The notes: a model not told the origin generated them from the sequence alone. A stretch of DNA of 64,000 bases from an uncultured Thermoguttaceae bacterium (GCA_937951625.1 CALFBP010000004.1:62001-126000), one strand, 5' to 3'. Shown: positions 54,435-64,000, numbered from the stretch's first letter. Made by a program: numbers and translations.

Positions 54435-55715
54435 ATGAAAAAGTCTTCCGACGCTTACGCCGTCTGGCGGAACGCCAACTATCGACGCTACGCGGCAAGC
54501 TGGTTCTTGATGATTTTCGCCAAGTGGATCGAGACGGTAGCCGTCGGCATCCACATTTACCGCCAAACGGGCGACGCCCTCAGCCTTGGTTTTTTAGGCT
54601 TGGTCCAAGCAGCGCCGGTGATCTTACTGGCCCTCCCCGGCGGACAGATCGCCGATCGACACGACCGCCGCCGCGTGATGGTGGCCATGCTGGCGGTCAG
54701 TTCCGCGGTAGCGGGCGGGCTGACCGTGGCCGCGAGTCAGGCCTGGGGCATCGGCTGGTTTTATTTGCTGCTCGGTCTCGGCGCCGTGAGCCAAGCCCTG
54801 GGCACGCCCGCGAGGGCCGCCTTGCTGCCGCAGATCGTCGACCGCTCGATCTTCGCCAACGCCGTGGCCTGGAACAGCAGCGTGTTCCACATCGCCTCGA
54901 TGACCGGGCCGGTTGTGGGTGGTTTCGTCGTGGGCGCGGAAACGAACGTTTCCGCCGCGCTGGCGTTGGTCGGCGTGTGCCGCTTGTTGTCGCTGGCCGC
55001 GATTGCCCGGGTGACTGCGTCGCCGCCGGAGTTGTCGCAAACGTCCGTCTCCTGGCAAAGCCTCTTAGCCGGAATCCGCTTCGTCTGGCAAACGAAACTG
55101 ATCCTGGCCTCGATCACGCTGGATCTGTTCGCGGTCCTATTGGGCGGGGCGACGTACCTGCTGCCGATCTTCGCGGAAGACATTCTGAACGTGGGTGCAA
55201 CCGGGCTGGGGCTGCTGCGTTCGGCTGAAGCCGTGGGCGCCATGGCCATGGGCGTGCTTTTGGCCCACCTGCCGCCCTTGCGCCGCGCGGGCCGGACGCT
55301 GCTTTGGTCCGTCGCGGGATTCGGTTTGGCTACGATCGGGCTGGGGGTCTCCCGATGGTTTCCGCTATCTCTGCTCATGATGTTCTTGATCGGCGCATTG
55401 GACAACGTGAGCGTGGTCGTCCGCCACACCTTGGTGCAGATGCTTACCCCGGACGAAATGCGCGGCCGGGTCTCGGCGGTCAACAGCGTGTTCATCGTGG
55501 CGTCGAACGACTTGGGCGGGCTGGAATCGGGAATTACGGCCCGGTTGTTCGGCCCAGTCGTCTCCGTGGTCTTGGGAGGGGTCGGGGCGATCCTCGTCGT
55601 TCTAGCCGCCTCCCGAAAATGGCCCGAACTCTTGACCGTCGGCTCCCTCGCCGACCTTCGCGCACTTTCCCCACCCCTGCAACCCGCCGGTGAGAACCTC
55701 GCTTTACGCAGTTAA
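54435..55715 (+). CDS. MFS transporter (MFS_3/enterobactin exporter-like)
   Basis: 426 residues with 12 predicted transmembrane segments. The signature between TM2 and TM3 is GGQIADRHDRRRVMV, the MFS motif A. The N-terminal MKKSSDAYAVWRNANYRRYAASWF is typical of EntS-like MFS_3 proteins (…N..FR.yw.s.). The partner-like loop after TM10 is LTPDEMRGRVSAVNSVF. Substrate unknown. It converges on secDF with a 4-bp gap. Confidence 0.9.
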   Translation: MKKSSDAYAVWRNANYRRYAASWFLMIFAKWIETVAVGIHIYRQTGDALSLGFLGLVQAAPVILLALPGGQIADRHDRRRVMVAMLAVSSAVAGGLTVAASQAWGIGWFYLLLGLGAVSQALGTPARAALLPQIVDRSIFANAVAWNSSVFHIASMTGPVVGGFVVGAETNVSAALALVGVCRLLSLAAIARVTASPPELSQTSVSWQSLLAGIRFVWQTKLILASITLDLFAVLLGGATYLLPIFAEDILNVGATGLGLLRSAEAVGAMAMGVLLAHLPPLRRAGRTLLWSVAGFGLATIGLGVSRWFPLSLLMMFLIGALDNVSVVVRHTLVQMLTPDEMRGRVSAVNSVFIVASNDLGGLESGITARLFGPVVSVVLGGVGAILVVLAASRKWPELLTVGSLADLRALSPPLQPAGENLALRS

Positions 55716-55719
55716 CATT

Positions 55720-58700
55720 TCAGGCAACGCGCACCGCCGAAGGAGTTTCGCTCGTCGCGGGCGCGGGGGACGAGGACTTTTGTCCCACCAAAAGCAAGGG
55801 GGCTGCCACGAAGATCGAGCTATAGGTCCCGGTGATGATCCCCACGATGATCGAAAACGCGAAACCGTGGATCGTGGGGCCACCGAAGAAGTAGAGCACC
55901 ACGCAGGAGCCCCAGGCCGTCAACGAGGTGAGCAGGGTCCGGCTCAGGGTCTGGTTGATGCTGAGATTGATCATCGCGGGGGTGAGGTCCGGCGCCTTGC
56001 CTCGCACCTCGCGGATGCGGTCAAAGACCACTACCGTGTCGCTCACCGAGTAGCCGACGATCGTGAGAAAGGCCGCCACTTCGGTCATGCCGATCTTGAA
56101 CGGTTCCAAGAGCAGGAATCGTAAGCCAATAGCGTTGAACAAGGGGGCCAGGTAGGCGCTTAGCGCGAGGCACCCCAAAGCGACCAGCACGTCGTGGACC
56201 AAGGCCACAATGGCTGCGATCCCGAAGCTCAACCGTTGGAAACGAATCCACAGGTACAGCATGATCAGCAGGTTGCTAACCAGGATCGCATACACCGCCG
56301 CGACCCGCGTGCCCTGGGCCACGCTGCCGCCGATCGTATTCGACGAGGGGAAATGCGGAGAGTCGCGCAGGCGCTGCTCCATGGCGGCGAGCAGTTTTTG
56401 CGCTTCCTCGGCGGGCAGGTTGAGCCGTAGCTTCCATGTGCGAACAGGGGTTGGGTCGCCTTCGGGAAACTCGTCGTTGAAGACCTCGAAATCGACTTTG
56501 GTCACGGACTCCCCCCGTGCTTCCAGCTCGGCCCGAACTATTTGCTCGACGGCCTCGCGGCGCATGGCTTGAGCAAATTCCAGCGTGGCCTCGGTCCCGC
56601 CCGCAAAGCGACCCGTTAACGCGGAAGGCTGCGTGGCGGTCGCCGGTTTTTCGGTTGGTTTGCTAGCGGGTTGTTCCGCCGCTTTTTCCTTCTCCCGTTC
56701 GGCAGGCTTCTCAGTCGCCGGGGAAGCTTGCTTGTCCCCAGGTTTCTCAGCCGACTTTTCGGCAGGCTTTTCGGCGGGATTCTCGACCGATGTTTCGGCC
56801 GCTTGGTCGCCAGGCATTTGGGCGGGCTTCTCCACGAGCTTCTCGACCGTTTTCCCGACCTGCTTTTCCGAGGGTTTTTCGCTCGGTTTTTCCAAAGGTT
56901 TCTCGCCTTTTTCGCCTGGCTGGGAAGCCGGTTGTTGGCCCGTTTTTGCTTCTGACGCCTTCTCGGCAGGTTCCGCCATGGCCAAAAGCACCGCGGCAGG
57001 ATCGGTGGATACCAACCAAGTGGCGGGCGGTGCGTCGTTGCGGCTTTGGGTCTTGGGAGGCGGTTGATCCTTGCCCATGGGCAGCTCGGGCGGCTTGGCG
57101 GAACCAGCGGCGGATTTGTCCGCTCCGGCAATCGCCTTGATTCCGCTTACCTTGACTGTGTTCGTCGTCAACTGGCCCGCGAACGTCTCCCGAATCAAGT
57201 CCTGGACTTTCTTCAGGTATTCCGCGGCGTCCACGTCGGGGGGGCTGGAGGTGTTGATCACGAAGCGGCGTCCCACTTCCTCGTCGCTGAGTTTCACGTC
57301 GCTGACTACCAGGTCGTGGTCGTGGAACTCGGGCAAGGCGTCGAGCTTGGCGCGGACGTAGGCGATGTCTTGGGGCTTGTCGAAAACGACCTGCACCGAG
57401 ACCCCGCCCGTGAAATCGATGTTCAACAGGCCCGGCCCCCGGGCGATCACGGCCAACAGGCCGATCACGACTACGGCGACGGAAAGGGCGTAGGCCTTGT
57501 AACGCATCGACCAGAAATCGAAGTTCACCCTGGTGAAGAATCGCATCATCTTGAGCTTGCTGATCCACTTCTGCCGCTCGGCCACGTCGAACACCACGTG
57601 GACGCAGAAGACGGACGTGTAGAGGTTGATGGCCACGCCCAGGAACAGCGTGATGGCGAAGCCCTTGATCTGCTCCTGACCGATGGCGTAGAGCACGGCC
57701 GCGGAGATCAACGTGGTGACGTGGGAATCGAGGATCGCCGAAAACGCCCGGTCGAAGCCGTTGCGAATCGCCATGCGGATCGTGGCCCCACGATCCAGCT
57801 CTTCGCGCATGCGTTCATAGATGAGCACGTTCGAGTCCACCGCCATGCCGATGGTCAGGGCGAAGCCCGCCAGCCCGGGCAACGAGAAGGCGGCCTTGAT
57901 GAGGATCATGCAGGCCAGGAGGAGCACCATGTTGATGGCCAAGGCCACGCAGGCCACGATCCCCGAGAAGCGGTAATAAATCAGCATGAAGCCCGCGGCG
58001 AAGATCGTCGACAGGATCATCGAGTTCGTGCCCATGCGGATCGTATCGCTGCCCAGAGTGGGGCCGGTGAAGATTTCGCTGATCGGTTGCGGGCTGAGGG
58101 CCGTGGGCAGGCTTCCCGCGTTCAGCACGTCGACCAACTCCTGCACCTCCTCCTGGGTGAAATCTCCGGTGATTTCCCCGCTGTCGGAGATGGCGCTTTT
58201 GATGAAAGGGGCCGAGTGCAGGTAGCCGTCGAGGATGATGCCCAAGTAGTACTTGACGTTCTGTTCGGCGTCGGGCAAGTGGGAGCCTGTCAGGCGGCTG
58301 AAACGCAAGGCGCCCGCGTTGTTGAACCGGAAGTGGACGCTCGGCCGTCCCATGGATTCCGAAACCGTGGCCTGGGTCAGATAGCCGCCGTTGACGTCGA
58401 ACTGGTCCTTGACGACGAGCACTTCCAAGGTGTCTTCGAGTTTTCCGGTTTGGGGGTTGCGGCGGCTGACCTTGCGGATCGCGGCGTCCGGATGGTCGAA
58501 GCTTTTTTCCTTGCCCCGGGCCACCGGCACCCACCATGCCAGCAGATTGCCCTGGTCGTCGCGCAATTCGAGCTGATTCTCCGGCATGGTTCTGGCCCGC
58601 TCGATGTAGGACCGATACTGCGGGCGAAACGTGGTGGCGAGAATGCGAAACTCGAGCGTGCCGATGCGGCTAATGAGCGACTTCATGCGTCGGGCCTCGG

Positions 58701-59118
58701 CTTCGTCGGCCTCAGGCACGATGATTTCGATCTGCCGCGATCCATAGGGACGAATAATGATCTCGCGCACGCCGCCGGGGTTGATGCGGCGTCCCACGGC
58801 ACCGATCAATTTGTCCATTTGCAGGGCCTGCTGTTCGGCCAAATCACCGCCCAGCACTCCCTGAGAACCCGCGGCGTGTTGGAGTTTCTCTGCTTCCGCC
58901 ACCTCGTAGACGAGGATCACGCCGCCGCGGAGATCGATGCCCAGCTTGGGCGGCCAGCCGAACACGCAGATCACGATCCCCGCCAACGTGGTGAACAACA
59001 CCAAGGAGATCTTGCCGAAGTATTCCGGCATGCGCCACAGCCGGGAAAGGTAGTAGCCCAACACGCAGGGCACCACGAAAACCGCCAGCACGACCAAAAG
59101 ATTCGCGTACCAAGCCAT
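55720..59118 (-). CDS. secDF: SecDF fusion protein with a long low-complexity insert
   Basis: 1132 residues: SecD (about 1-520) fused to SecF (about 525-1132), the proton-driven auxiliary of the Sec translocon. SecD has LGIDLRGGVILVYEV, the P1 domain and six membrane segments. SecF begins FDFWSMRYKAYALSV and has NIDFTGGVSVQVVF. The oddity is a block of about 170 residues (about 666-838) in the SecF periplasmic domain. It consists of Pro-Ala-Glu-Lys repeats such as EKPSEKPSEKQ, with a Pro-rich entry. The rest of SecF continues with SNTIGGSVAQGTRVAAVYAI. No frameshift is seen. It follows yajC by about 165 bp. Confidence 0.95.
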   Translation of the reverse strand: MAWYANLLVVLAVFVVPCVLGYYLSRLWRMPEYFGKISLVLFTTLAGIVICVFGWPPKLGIDLRGGVILVYEVAEAEKLQHAAGSQGVLGGDLAEQQALQMDKLIGAVGRRINPGGVREIIIRPYGSRQIEIIVPEADEAEARRMKSLISRIGTLEFRILATTFRPQYRSYIERARTMPENQLELRDDQGNLLAWWVPVARGKEKSFDHPDAAIRKVSRRNPQTGKLEDTLEVLVVKDQFDVNGGYLTQATVSESMGRPSVHFRFNNAGALRFSRLTGSHLPDAEQNVKYYLGIILDGYLHSAPFIKSAISDSGEITGDFTQEEVQELVDVLNAGSLPTALSPQPISEIFTGPTLGSDTIRMGTNSMILSTIFAAGFMLIYYRFSGIVACVALAINMVLLLACMILIKAAFSLPGLAGFALTIGMAVDSNVLIYERMREELDRGATIRMAIRNGFDRAFSAILDSHVTTLISAAVLYAIGQEQIKGFAITLFLGVAINLYTSVFCVHVVFDVAERQKWISKLKMMRFFTRVNFDFWSMRYKAYALSVAVVVIGLLAVIARGPGLLNIDFTGGVSVQVVFDKPQDIAYVRAKLDALPEFHDHDLVVSDVKLSDEEVGRRFVINTSSPPDVDAAEYLKKVQDLIRETFAGQLTTNTVKVSGIKAIAGADKSAAGSAKPPELPMGKDQPPPKTQSRNDAPPATWLVSTDPAAVLLAMAEPAEKASEAKTGQQPASQPGEKGEKPLEKPSEKPSEKQVGKTVEKLVEKPAQMPGDQAAETSVENPAEKPAEKSAEKPGDKQASPATEKPAEREKEKAAEQPASKPTEKPATATQPSALTGRFAGGTEATLEFAQAMRREAVEQIVRAELEARGESVTKVDFEVFNDEFPEGDPTPVRTWKLRLNLPAEEAQKLLAAMEQRLRDSPHFPSSNTIGGSVAQGTRVAAVYAILVSNLLIMLYLWIRFQRLSFGIAAIVALVHDVLVALGCLALSAYLAPLFNAIGLRFLLLEPFKIGMTEVAAFLTIVGYSVSDTVVVFDRIREVRGKAPDLTPAMINLSINQTLSRTLLTSLTAWGSCVVLYFFGGPTIHGFAFSIIVGIITGTYSSIFVAAPLLLVGQKSSSPAPATSETPSAVRVA

Positions 59119-59284
59119 AGATTCTCGATTGTCGAAAGGTTGGGTTTAAGTTTTTCGGTCTTGGAGTTCGACTCGGGATATGGGAACTTTGCCCTCGCCA
59201 ACGTGGCGTCCGCCTTTGACGTTAAGATACAGTGCCGCCTCGGCGATTTCCCGGCGAGGCGCTAGTTTCCAATGCCCAAGCTCC

Positions 59285-59635
59285 CTAATCTTTTTTTGCC
59301 GGCGTGGCTTGAGGTTCTTCCTCGCGCAGGACTCGGGCGATGGCACCCAACGAGACTTTCAGCCGCGTGTTGTTGTTCTCGTCCACACGGATCGTCACCG
59401 CGTTGGCCTCCCGGTGGACGTTGGTCACCACGCCGTAGATGCCCCCATGCGTCATCACGTGATCGTTGGGCTTCAGTGCCTGAATCATCGCTTCGCGCCT
59501 ACGGGCCTCCTGACGCTGCGGCCGGATGAACAATAGATAGAAAAGGATGAGGATTGCGAAGATCGGCCATAACTGCATCCATGCGGCGGGCCCAGCGTTC
59601 CGGCCATTGTCGGCCTGGGCGATTAACCACGTCAT
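59285..59635 (-). CDS. yajC: Sec translocase accessory subunit YajC
   Basis: 116 residues. One N-terminal transmembrane helix (LWPIFAILILFYLLFIRPQ) is followed by QRQEARRREAMIQALKPNDHVMTHGGIYGVV. This is the usual YajC pattern in which a conserved RPQ precedes the cytoplasmic domain. ATG 59635 fits the family length; a TTG at 59671 would add 12 residues. It is adjacent to secDF in the same direction, as in most bacteria. Confidence 0.94.
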   Translation of the reverse strand: MTWLIAQADNGRNAGPAAWMQLWPIFAILILFYLLFIRPQRQEARRREAMIQALKPNDHVMTHGGIYGVVTNVHREANAVTIRVDENNNTRLKVSLGAIARVLREEEPQATPAKKD

Positions 59636-60085
59636 GCTTTCGAAAATAGATCCCACGCGCACGCCCCCCAATCTGGAGATGCAAAGCCAATAGTCCAGTA
59701 TGATAAAAGCTTACGCACCAAGGGACAAGGGCAACCACCACACCCCCCGAGTGAAGGGCCTGCTGCATACGACCTTACCCTGCCCAAGCCCTAAACCAAC
59801 CCACCCCATCACACGTCACGTTTGCCCATTTGTGCCAGCCACCCTATTCGCTTGCATGGTAACCCGGCCGCCGCAGCTTGCCGCACCTGCGTTTTCCCGC
59901 CGGCTTATTTTATTCTGCGGGTACACGCTCGCGATTTGCAGGGAAGTTGGTTTTCTTTGGTTGAATGTGTTAAAATAATTGAACAACGGTCGGATTTCGG
60001 AATCCGGGATCTGGCTTTGGCGCAGCGCTAACCGAGTCGCGGTGTTGCAGTAGCTTGTCGCGAGGCTTATCGAAGGGTGATTTAC
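59636..60085. other. Divergent spacer, 450 bp
   Basis: A weak rightward candidate near 59951-59980 (TTGGTT, 17 nt, TTAAAAT). No gene seen. Confidence 0.4.
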
Positions 60086-62995
60086 GTGACGTCCCGGCGA
60101 CGCAGGTCATGGAACCGGCCGAGGCCATTGCGATTCGAGCCGTTGGAGGATCGTTCGCTTCTGAGTTTGACAGCCGCCGTAGCGGCTGAGGATGTCTTCC
60201 CGCGTCCGGCCGCGGAGCTTTCCCAGTCGGGCCGCGGGAGCAAAGCCGGGACGACTTCCACGGCTTTAGCGATTGGCGCCGCAGTGGAAGTATCGAGCGA
60301 ACGTCCCGGATCGACCGTTCCTGGCCCAGTTCCCTCAAGTCCAAAGCTGTTTTCCACGCCTCTGTTGCAGCAGATCGAAGGCTCGACAACGCCCGGCTCG
60401 CCGCTTGCGGCGACCCCTCCGCGGCCGAATCTCATCCCCTTCAAACCCGCGGATTGGAGCGACAAGATTGTCGTGTCCAATGTGCAGGGCACGAACGTCG
60501 GCGGCGCCCTCTCGCCCGATGACGAGCTTTACGTGGATTGGGCGGTGCAAAATATTGGCAGCCGTCCGGTAACCAGGCCGTTCCAGGTCAAACTCTTCGT
60601 CGACGGCAAGCTGCGCAACACGCGGTTGATCGAGACGCCCCTCGATGTAAATGAATACGTGTCCGTCGAGGACTTTTCCATCGGTCGGCTCGGTGTGGGC
60701 CAACACAAGATTCAGATCCAGATCGACACGGCGAACGCCGTTGCCGAAAGCAATGAAAAGGACAACGGGTACACGAAAACGATCACCGTCAGCCGACCGA
60801 ACCTCACCCCCTTCTTGCCCAAAGGCTGGTCGGACAAGATCGTAGTTTCCAGCCGAACCGGCACGCACGCCGCGGACAAGTTGTATTCGAATCAGACCCT
60901 GTATGTGGATTGGGCGGTGATCAACAACGGCAAGCCGCCGGTCAAGCAGCCGTTTGAAACCCGGTTGTACGTCGATGGGGAGCTGAAAAACACCTGGGTT
61001 ACGAACCCTCCGCTGAACGGTAACTCTCCCGTATTGGTCGAGGATTTCGCCCTCGGCCCGCTCAGCCCTGGTAAACATACGATTCAGCTTCGTGTCGATG
61101 CGACCAGGGCCGTGGTCGAGAGCAATGAGAAGGACAATGTTTTCACCAAGACGATCACCGTGTATCGTCCGATCCTCAAGCCAAACCTGACTCCCTACCA
61201 GCCCAGCGGATGGTCCAACAAGATCGTGGTTTCCACGACACGCGGTACGAACACGGATTCGGGCAGCTTTCTCGTAGGCCAAACACTCTACGTGGATTGG
61301 GCGGGAATCAACAACGGCGACGCTGCGACGGATAAACCGTTCAACAGTCAATTATTTGTGAACGGGAATCTCGTCCGCACGTTCACTTCCCCTGCTCCGC
61401 TGAACCCTGGGGAAATCGTTCGTTATGAAGACGTTTCCATCGGAGCTTTAAGCCCTGGCCGACACACGATCGAAATTCGCCTGGATAGTGGGGGCGTCAT
61501 TGGGGAACACAACGAGAGTGATAATAGCTTTTCGCGCACCATCACCGTCGCATCTCGGCCGACCATCGAGTTTGTCGTCAATTACACCGACTCGCCGGGC
61601 GAGGGGTTCTTCGATCCCCAACGGGGGTCTCAGCGCCGGGCTGCCTTCGAATACGGCCTCGGAATTTGGTCCAACGCCCTTGCCAAGGCCTATGAGGGCG
61701 AGAGGATCACGGTAAGCGCTTCGATGGATCCCATGGGAGGAAGCGCGAACTGGGCCGTGTTCGGGTGGGGCGGCCCGAATTACCTCCGTTGGAACTTCGG
61801 CGGCGCCGCTCTCGCGAACACCGTGTACTCCGACGCTTTGGCGAACCACCTTGCTGGCCGCGACCTGGCACCCGGCTCGCCGGAGATCGTCGCTCGCTTC
61901 AACTCCGATATCGACAGTCCTGCTGTACTCGGCTCGATCGATTGGTACTACGGCCTGGACGGCAACCCGGGCGACGATGTCGATTTCGTGTCAGTCGTCG
62001 TCCATGAACTCGGACACGGCCTGAATTTCCTTCACAACATCGACGCCAGCTCCGGCGCCTGGAACATCGGCGGCTATCCGGGTATTTTCGACCGCTTTTT
62101 GGAAACCGGCGGCGGCACGCGACTGACCTCTCTGGACAACGCGGGGCGAAAGGCAGCCATCACCAGCAACAACCTGTTCTGGGGCGGAAGCCAGGGCCGC
62201 GGCGGCAATGGCGGCGTGCGCCCCAAGATGTATGCCCCGAATCCCTACGACCCAAGCTCCAGCGTCTCTCATACCGACGAGGCCACGCACGAATATGATT
62301 TGATGAGCCCGCTTTACAGTGGCCCCAATCACTCGCCGAGTCCGATCGTGCTTGGCATGTTGGCCGACATGGGCTGGAACCCGCGATCCAGCGCCTCGAC
62401 TGCCATGGTTCAGGGGACGGCCATCGCCGCTTTGGGCGAGGAAGGCTTTGCCCCGTTTGCGGCCTGGATGGAACAAAGATACGAATGCACGCCGCAAGTG
62501 CCCGTTTCGCGCGAGGGTCCTTCCACGAAGCCTTTCGATCTGGCCAGCGTTGGGAACGACGCTTCGTTTGCAAGCGCCGCGCTAAGCCATCTTAGCTGGG
62601 GGGCGTTCGAACACGCCAATCCGCAGACGCGTGGAACTCTTAATCCGGCGTCTCATGGGTATCTGAATCGTCGTGGTGTGGGGATCACAGCGGCTGGGGT
62701 GTCCATTTCTGCCAGCGTGAACTCGGATTGGGAGAGCTACCCCATCGCGCGCGCCAGATTCCCCGAGCGATCGGCCGCGTGGGCCGACACCGACGCTAAT
62801 GCGAGACGAATCGCCCTCGTGAATCCGGCGAACATGAGGCGCGCAAAGGATGGCGGTCGTGATCTCGTGCCGGATGCTTTCAAAGGTGGAGCGCTCGAAG
62901 AACGCTGCCATGCCCCCAGCCAGAGCAAGGCGCGACTGCGAGACCTCGCCCTCGCGGCTCAAGCTCCTACGCCCAGGGCCGATCAGGCAACCTGA
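60086..62995 (+). CDS. Exported CARDB-metzincin protein with FEPLEDRSLLS N-terminus
   Basis: 969 residues. The N-terminus RRRRSWNRPRPLRFEPLED ends in RSLLS, a motif found at the start of many very large exported planctomycete proteins. Three CARDB-like beta domains follow, each beginning NLxPFxPxxWSDKIVVS-like (about residues 115, 238 and 366). The metalloprotease domain spans about 495-770. The zinc site is HELGHGLNFLH (about 639-649; HExxHxxxxxH). A Met-turn EYDLMSP follows, and SGPNHSPSPIVLGMLADMGWN lies after it. The C-terminal 200 residues have no match. The start is a GTG at 60086 with GAAGGG 8 nt upstream; a GTG at 60077 lacks this. Confidence 0.85.
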   Translation: MTSRRRRSWNRPRPLRFEPLEDRSLLSLTAAVAAEDVFPRPAAELSQSGRGSKAGTTSTALAIGAAVEVSSERPGSTVPGPVPSSPKLFSTPLLQQIEGSTTPGSPLAATPPRPNLIPFKPADWSDKIVVSNVQGTNVGGALSPDDELYVDWAVQNIGSRPVTRPFQVKLFVDGKLRNTRLIETPLDVNEYVSVEDFSIGRLGVGQHKIQIQIDTANAVAESNEKDNGYTKTITVSRPNLTPFLPKGWSDKIVVSSRTGTHAADKLYSNQTLYVDWAVINNGKPPVKQPFETRLYVDGELKNTWVTNPPLNGNSPVLVEDFALGPLSPGKHTIQLRVDATRAVVESNEKDNVFTKTITVYRPILKPNLTPYQPSGWSNKIVVSTTRGTNTDSGSFLVGQTLYVDWAGINNGDAATDKPFNSQLFVNGNLVRTFTSPAPLNPGEIVRYEDVSIGALSPGRHTIEIRLDSGGVIGEHNESDNSFSRTITVASRPTIEFVVNYTDSPGEGFFDPQRGSQRRAAFEYGLGIWSNALAKAYEGERITVSASMDPMGGSANWAVFGWGGPNYLRWNFGGAALANTVYSDALANHLAGRDLAPGSPEIVARFNSDIDSPAVLGSIDWYYGLDGNPGDDVDFVSVVVHELGHGLNFLHNIDASSGAWNIGGYPGIFDRFLETGGGTRLTSLDNAGRKAAITSNNLFWGGSQGRGGNGGVRPKMYAPNPYDPSSSVSHTDEATHEYDLMSPLYSGPNHSPSPIVLGMLADMGWNPRSSASTAMVQGTAIAALGEEGFAPFAAWMEQRYECTPQVPVSREGPSTKPFDLASVGNDASFASAALSHLSWGAFEHANPQTRGTLNPASHGYLNRRGVGITAAGVSISASVNSDWESYPIARARFPERSAAWADTDANARRIALVNPANMRRAKDGGRDLVPDAFKGGALEERCHAPSQSKARLRDLALAAQAPTPRADQAT

Positions 62996-63020
62996 GCGAT
63001 TGAAGAGAACCGCGGTGGTT

Positions 63021-64000
63021 TTACGGCGATGCGGTGGCCGGTCGGCAGTAGGCCAGCGTCAGCAGGGCGTAACCGGTTACCAGGCTTGGATCGGCCTCCA
63101 ACCAGCGGGGATTGTCGTTGATCCAGGAACCATCGGGCCGCTGGCGTCGGAGGATCTCGGCCGCCAGCTCTTGTCGCCAAGCGTGTTTCACGCCGCGGTC
63201 ATCCTCGACCACGTCGAGTTTCATCGCGTCCAATGCCTTGGCAAAGGTGTGGTAGTAGTAATACAGCCCCGCATTGCCCATTCCCGGATTGGACTCCAGC
63301 GTGTAATGCCTGCGGATCCACTCGAAAGCGGCCTTGACGCGGGGGTCGTCCGGCCCCACGCCTGCATGAATCATGCTCTTAAGTCCAGCGTAGGTCATCG
63401 ACCCATAGCTGCGTAGCCCACCCTCGGGAGTCTTGTCGGCCATGCTCACCCCGCCCGAGGCGGGAGTGTAGTAAAAGCCCCCATCAGGATTTTTGGCCGC
63501 GAAGCCGGTCGTATTGTGCTCGCTCTCGAAGTTCTGGCACCGCGAGACGAAAACAAGGGCCTTCTGGATGGCCTCGTCCTCTGGGCCGTTGCCGAGGGCA
63601 CGGAGGGCTTCGATAAAGAACTGGGTGTTGGAGAGGTCGGGCCGCTTGTGCCTACCGTAGCCTGCGCCTCCATAGTTGAAATCCGATGGGTCGACAGGCT
63701 GCCCGGTCCCCCACTGCTGTCCCTTGACGAAGGCTTCGGCATCTTTCAAAAGCTTGGTGTAACGGCCATCCTTGTTGGCGGCGGAAAAACACATAATGGC
63801 CAGGCAGGTTTCGTAATTGGCATAAAGTGCGCCAGGCTGGTAGATTCCTCCGTCCTCATGTCGGAGGCCCTCAAGATACTTCAACCCGTTTGCTACAAGC
63901 GGGTCCTCGACGCCCACGCCGTGCCGCAGCAAGGCCGTGACCACGATCGCCGTGGGTCCAGGTCCGACCGAACCGGAGAACGATCCGTCGGGGGCCTGGG
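63021..64000 (-). CDS. Squalene-cyclase/prenyltransferase-repeat protein (5' end outside window)
   Basis: The last 326 or so residues are visible; the frame is open to the window edge, reading ...QAPDGSFSGSVGPGPTAIV. The alpha-alpha toroid repeats contain QW-type motifs: HEDGGIYQPG, NPDGGFYYTP and RRQRPDGSWINDNPRW. The Asp-rich DxDD centre of squalene-hopene cyclase is not in the visible part. TYAGLKSMIHAGVG and TGYALLTLAY are typical repeat ends. Related planctomycete genes are annotated as terpene cyclase-like or prenyltransferase-like proteins of unknown function. Confidence 0.88.
   Translation of the reverse strand, partial: QAPDGSFSGSVGPGPTAIVVTALLRHGVGVEDPLVANGLKYLEGLRHEDGGIYQPGALYANYETCLAIMCFSAANKDGRYTKLLKDAEAFVKGQQWGTGQPVDPSDFNYGGAGYGRHKRPDLSNTQFFIEALRALGNGPEDEAIQKALVFVSRCQNFESEHNTTGFAAKNPDGGFYYTPASGGVSMADKTPEGGLRSYGSMTYAGLKSMIHAGVGPDDPRVKAAFEWIRRHYTLESNPGMGNAGLYYYYHTFAKALDAMKLDVVEDDRGVKHAWRQELAAEILRRQRPDGSWINDNPRWLEADPSLVTGYALLTLAYCRPATASP

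Noticed and set aside
49918-55715. The lipoprotein, isomerase, Gfo/Idh and MFS genes as one ABC sugar-uptake operon
   Set aside because: There are no ABC permease or ATPase genes, and spacers of about 280-310 bp separate the lipoprotein and MFS genes from the isomerase-oxidoreductase pair.
57046-59265. A 739-codon open frame antisense to secDF
   Set aside because: High GC and the codon bias of the real gene leave the opposite strand open. It has no recognisable domain or supported start, while SecDF is unmistakable.

Overview
The window reads as a chromosomal segment of a planctomycete, most likely from the Pirellulales side of Planctomycetota. The evidence is a 23S-5S rRNA unit with no 16S gene beside it, a Cys-type sulfatase, two DUF4838 proteins, a Cys-rich YTV-type secreted protein, an exported protein with the N-terminal motif FEPLEDRSLLS, a fused SecDF, a PduS/PduT-type microcompartment pair, Tat-exported sugar isomerase and Gfo/Idh enzymes, and sparse operons separated by long GC-rich spacers. 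No genus can be named from the sequence alone.

Layout. 1-5416 (minus): flagellar biogenesis block flhA-flhF-flhG-small membrane protein-fliA, with fliA cut by the window edge. 5874-9368: two FHA-EAL paralogues flanking an FAH-family hydrolase. 9512-21341: membrane proteins, an anchored metallopeptidase, a zinc-ribbon/PH-like protein, a glycosyltransferase-like membrane protein, moaC, a polyprenyl synthase, an alkaline phosphatase, an NAD-dependent epimerase and a TadG/vWA protein. 21915-21987: tRNA-Cys. 22131-23669: sulfatase. 23826-28504 (minus): 23S-5S operon with tandem promoters, a highly structured leader RNA and a terminator. The 23S gene is interrupted by a 714-nt group I intron encoding a LAGLIDADG endonuclease. 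28842-33394: ABC-2 permease, then a zinc-ligand-less class II aldolase homologue coupled to a large protein of unknown function. 33420-40009: two DUF4838 proteins around a cobalamin adenosyltransferase, then BON and HPF proteins. 40552-41001: two truncated genes meeting head to head. 41100-45802: an enolase-superfamily enzyme, the YTV protein, and the PduS/PduT pair. 45913-49917: xylulokinase, a membrane protein and a NUDIX hydrolase, overlapping in one run. 50255-55715: a lipoprotein, a Tat-exported TIM-barrel isomerase, a Gfo/Idh oxidoreductase and an MFS transporter. 55720-59635: SecDF and YajC. 60086-62995: a secreted CARDB-metzincin. 63021-64000: a squalene-cyclase-like repeat protein cut by the edge.

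The two most unusual signals are in the rRNA operon. First, the 23S gene carries a group I intron at the position equivalent to E. coli 1931. P1, P10, P3, P7, P8 and P9 can all be drawn by eye, and the LAGLIDADG gene sits in the P8 loop with its stop codon inside the P8/P7 region. Second, the leader upstream of 23S holds a compact RNA: a 5' hairpin, a long closing stem and a perfect three-way junction. It begins exactly where a TTGACA-17-TATATT promoter would start transcription. Function assignments rest on motifs and known families; no database or folding program was run.
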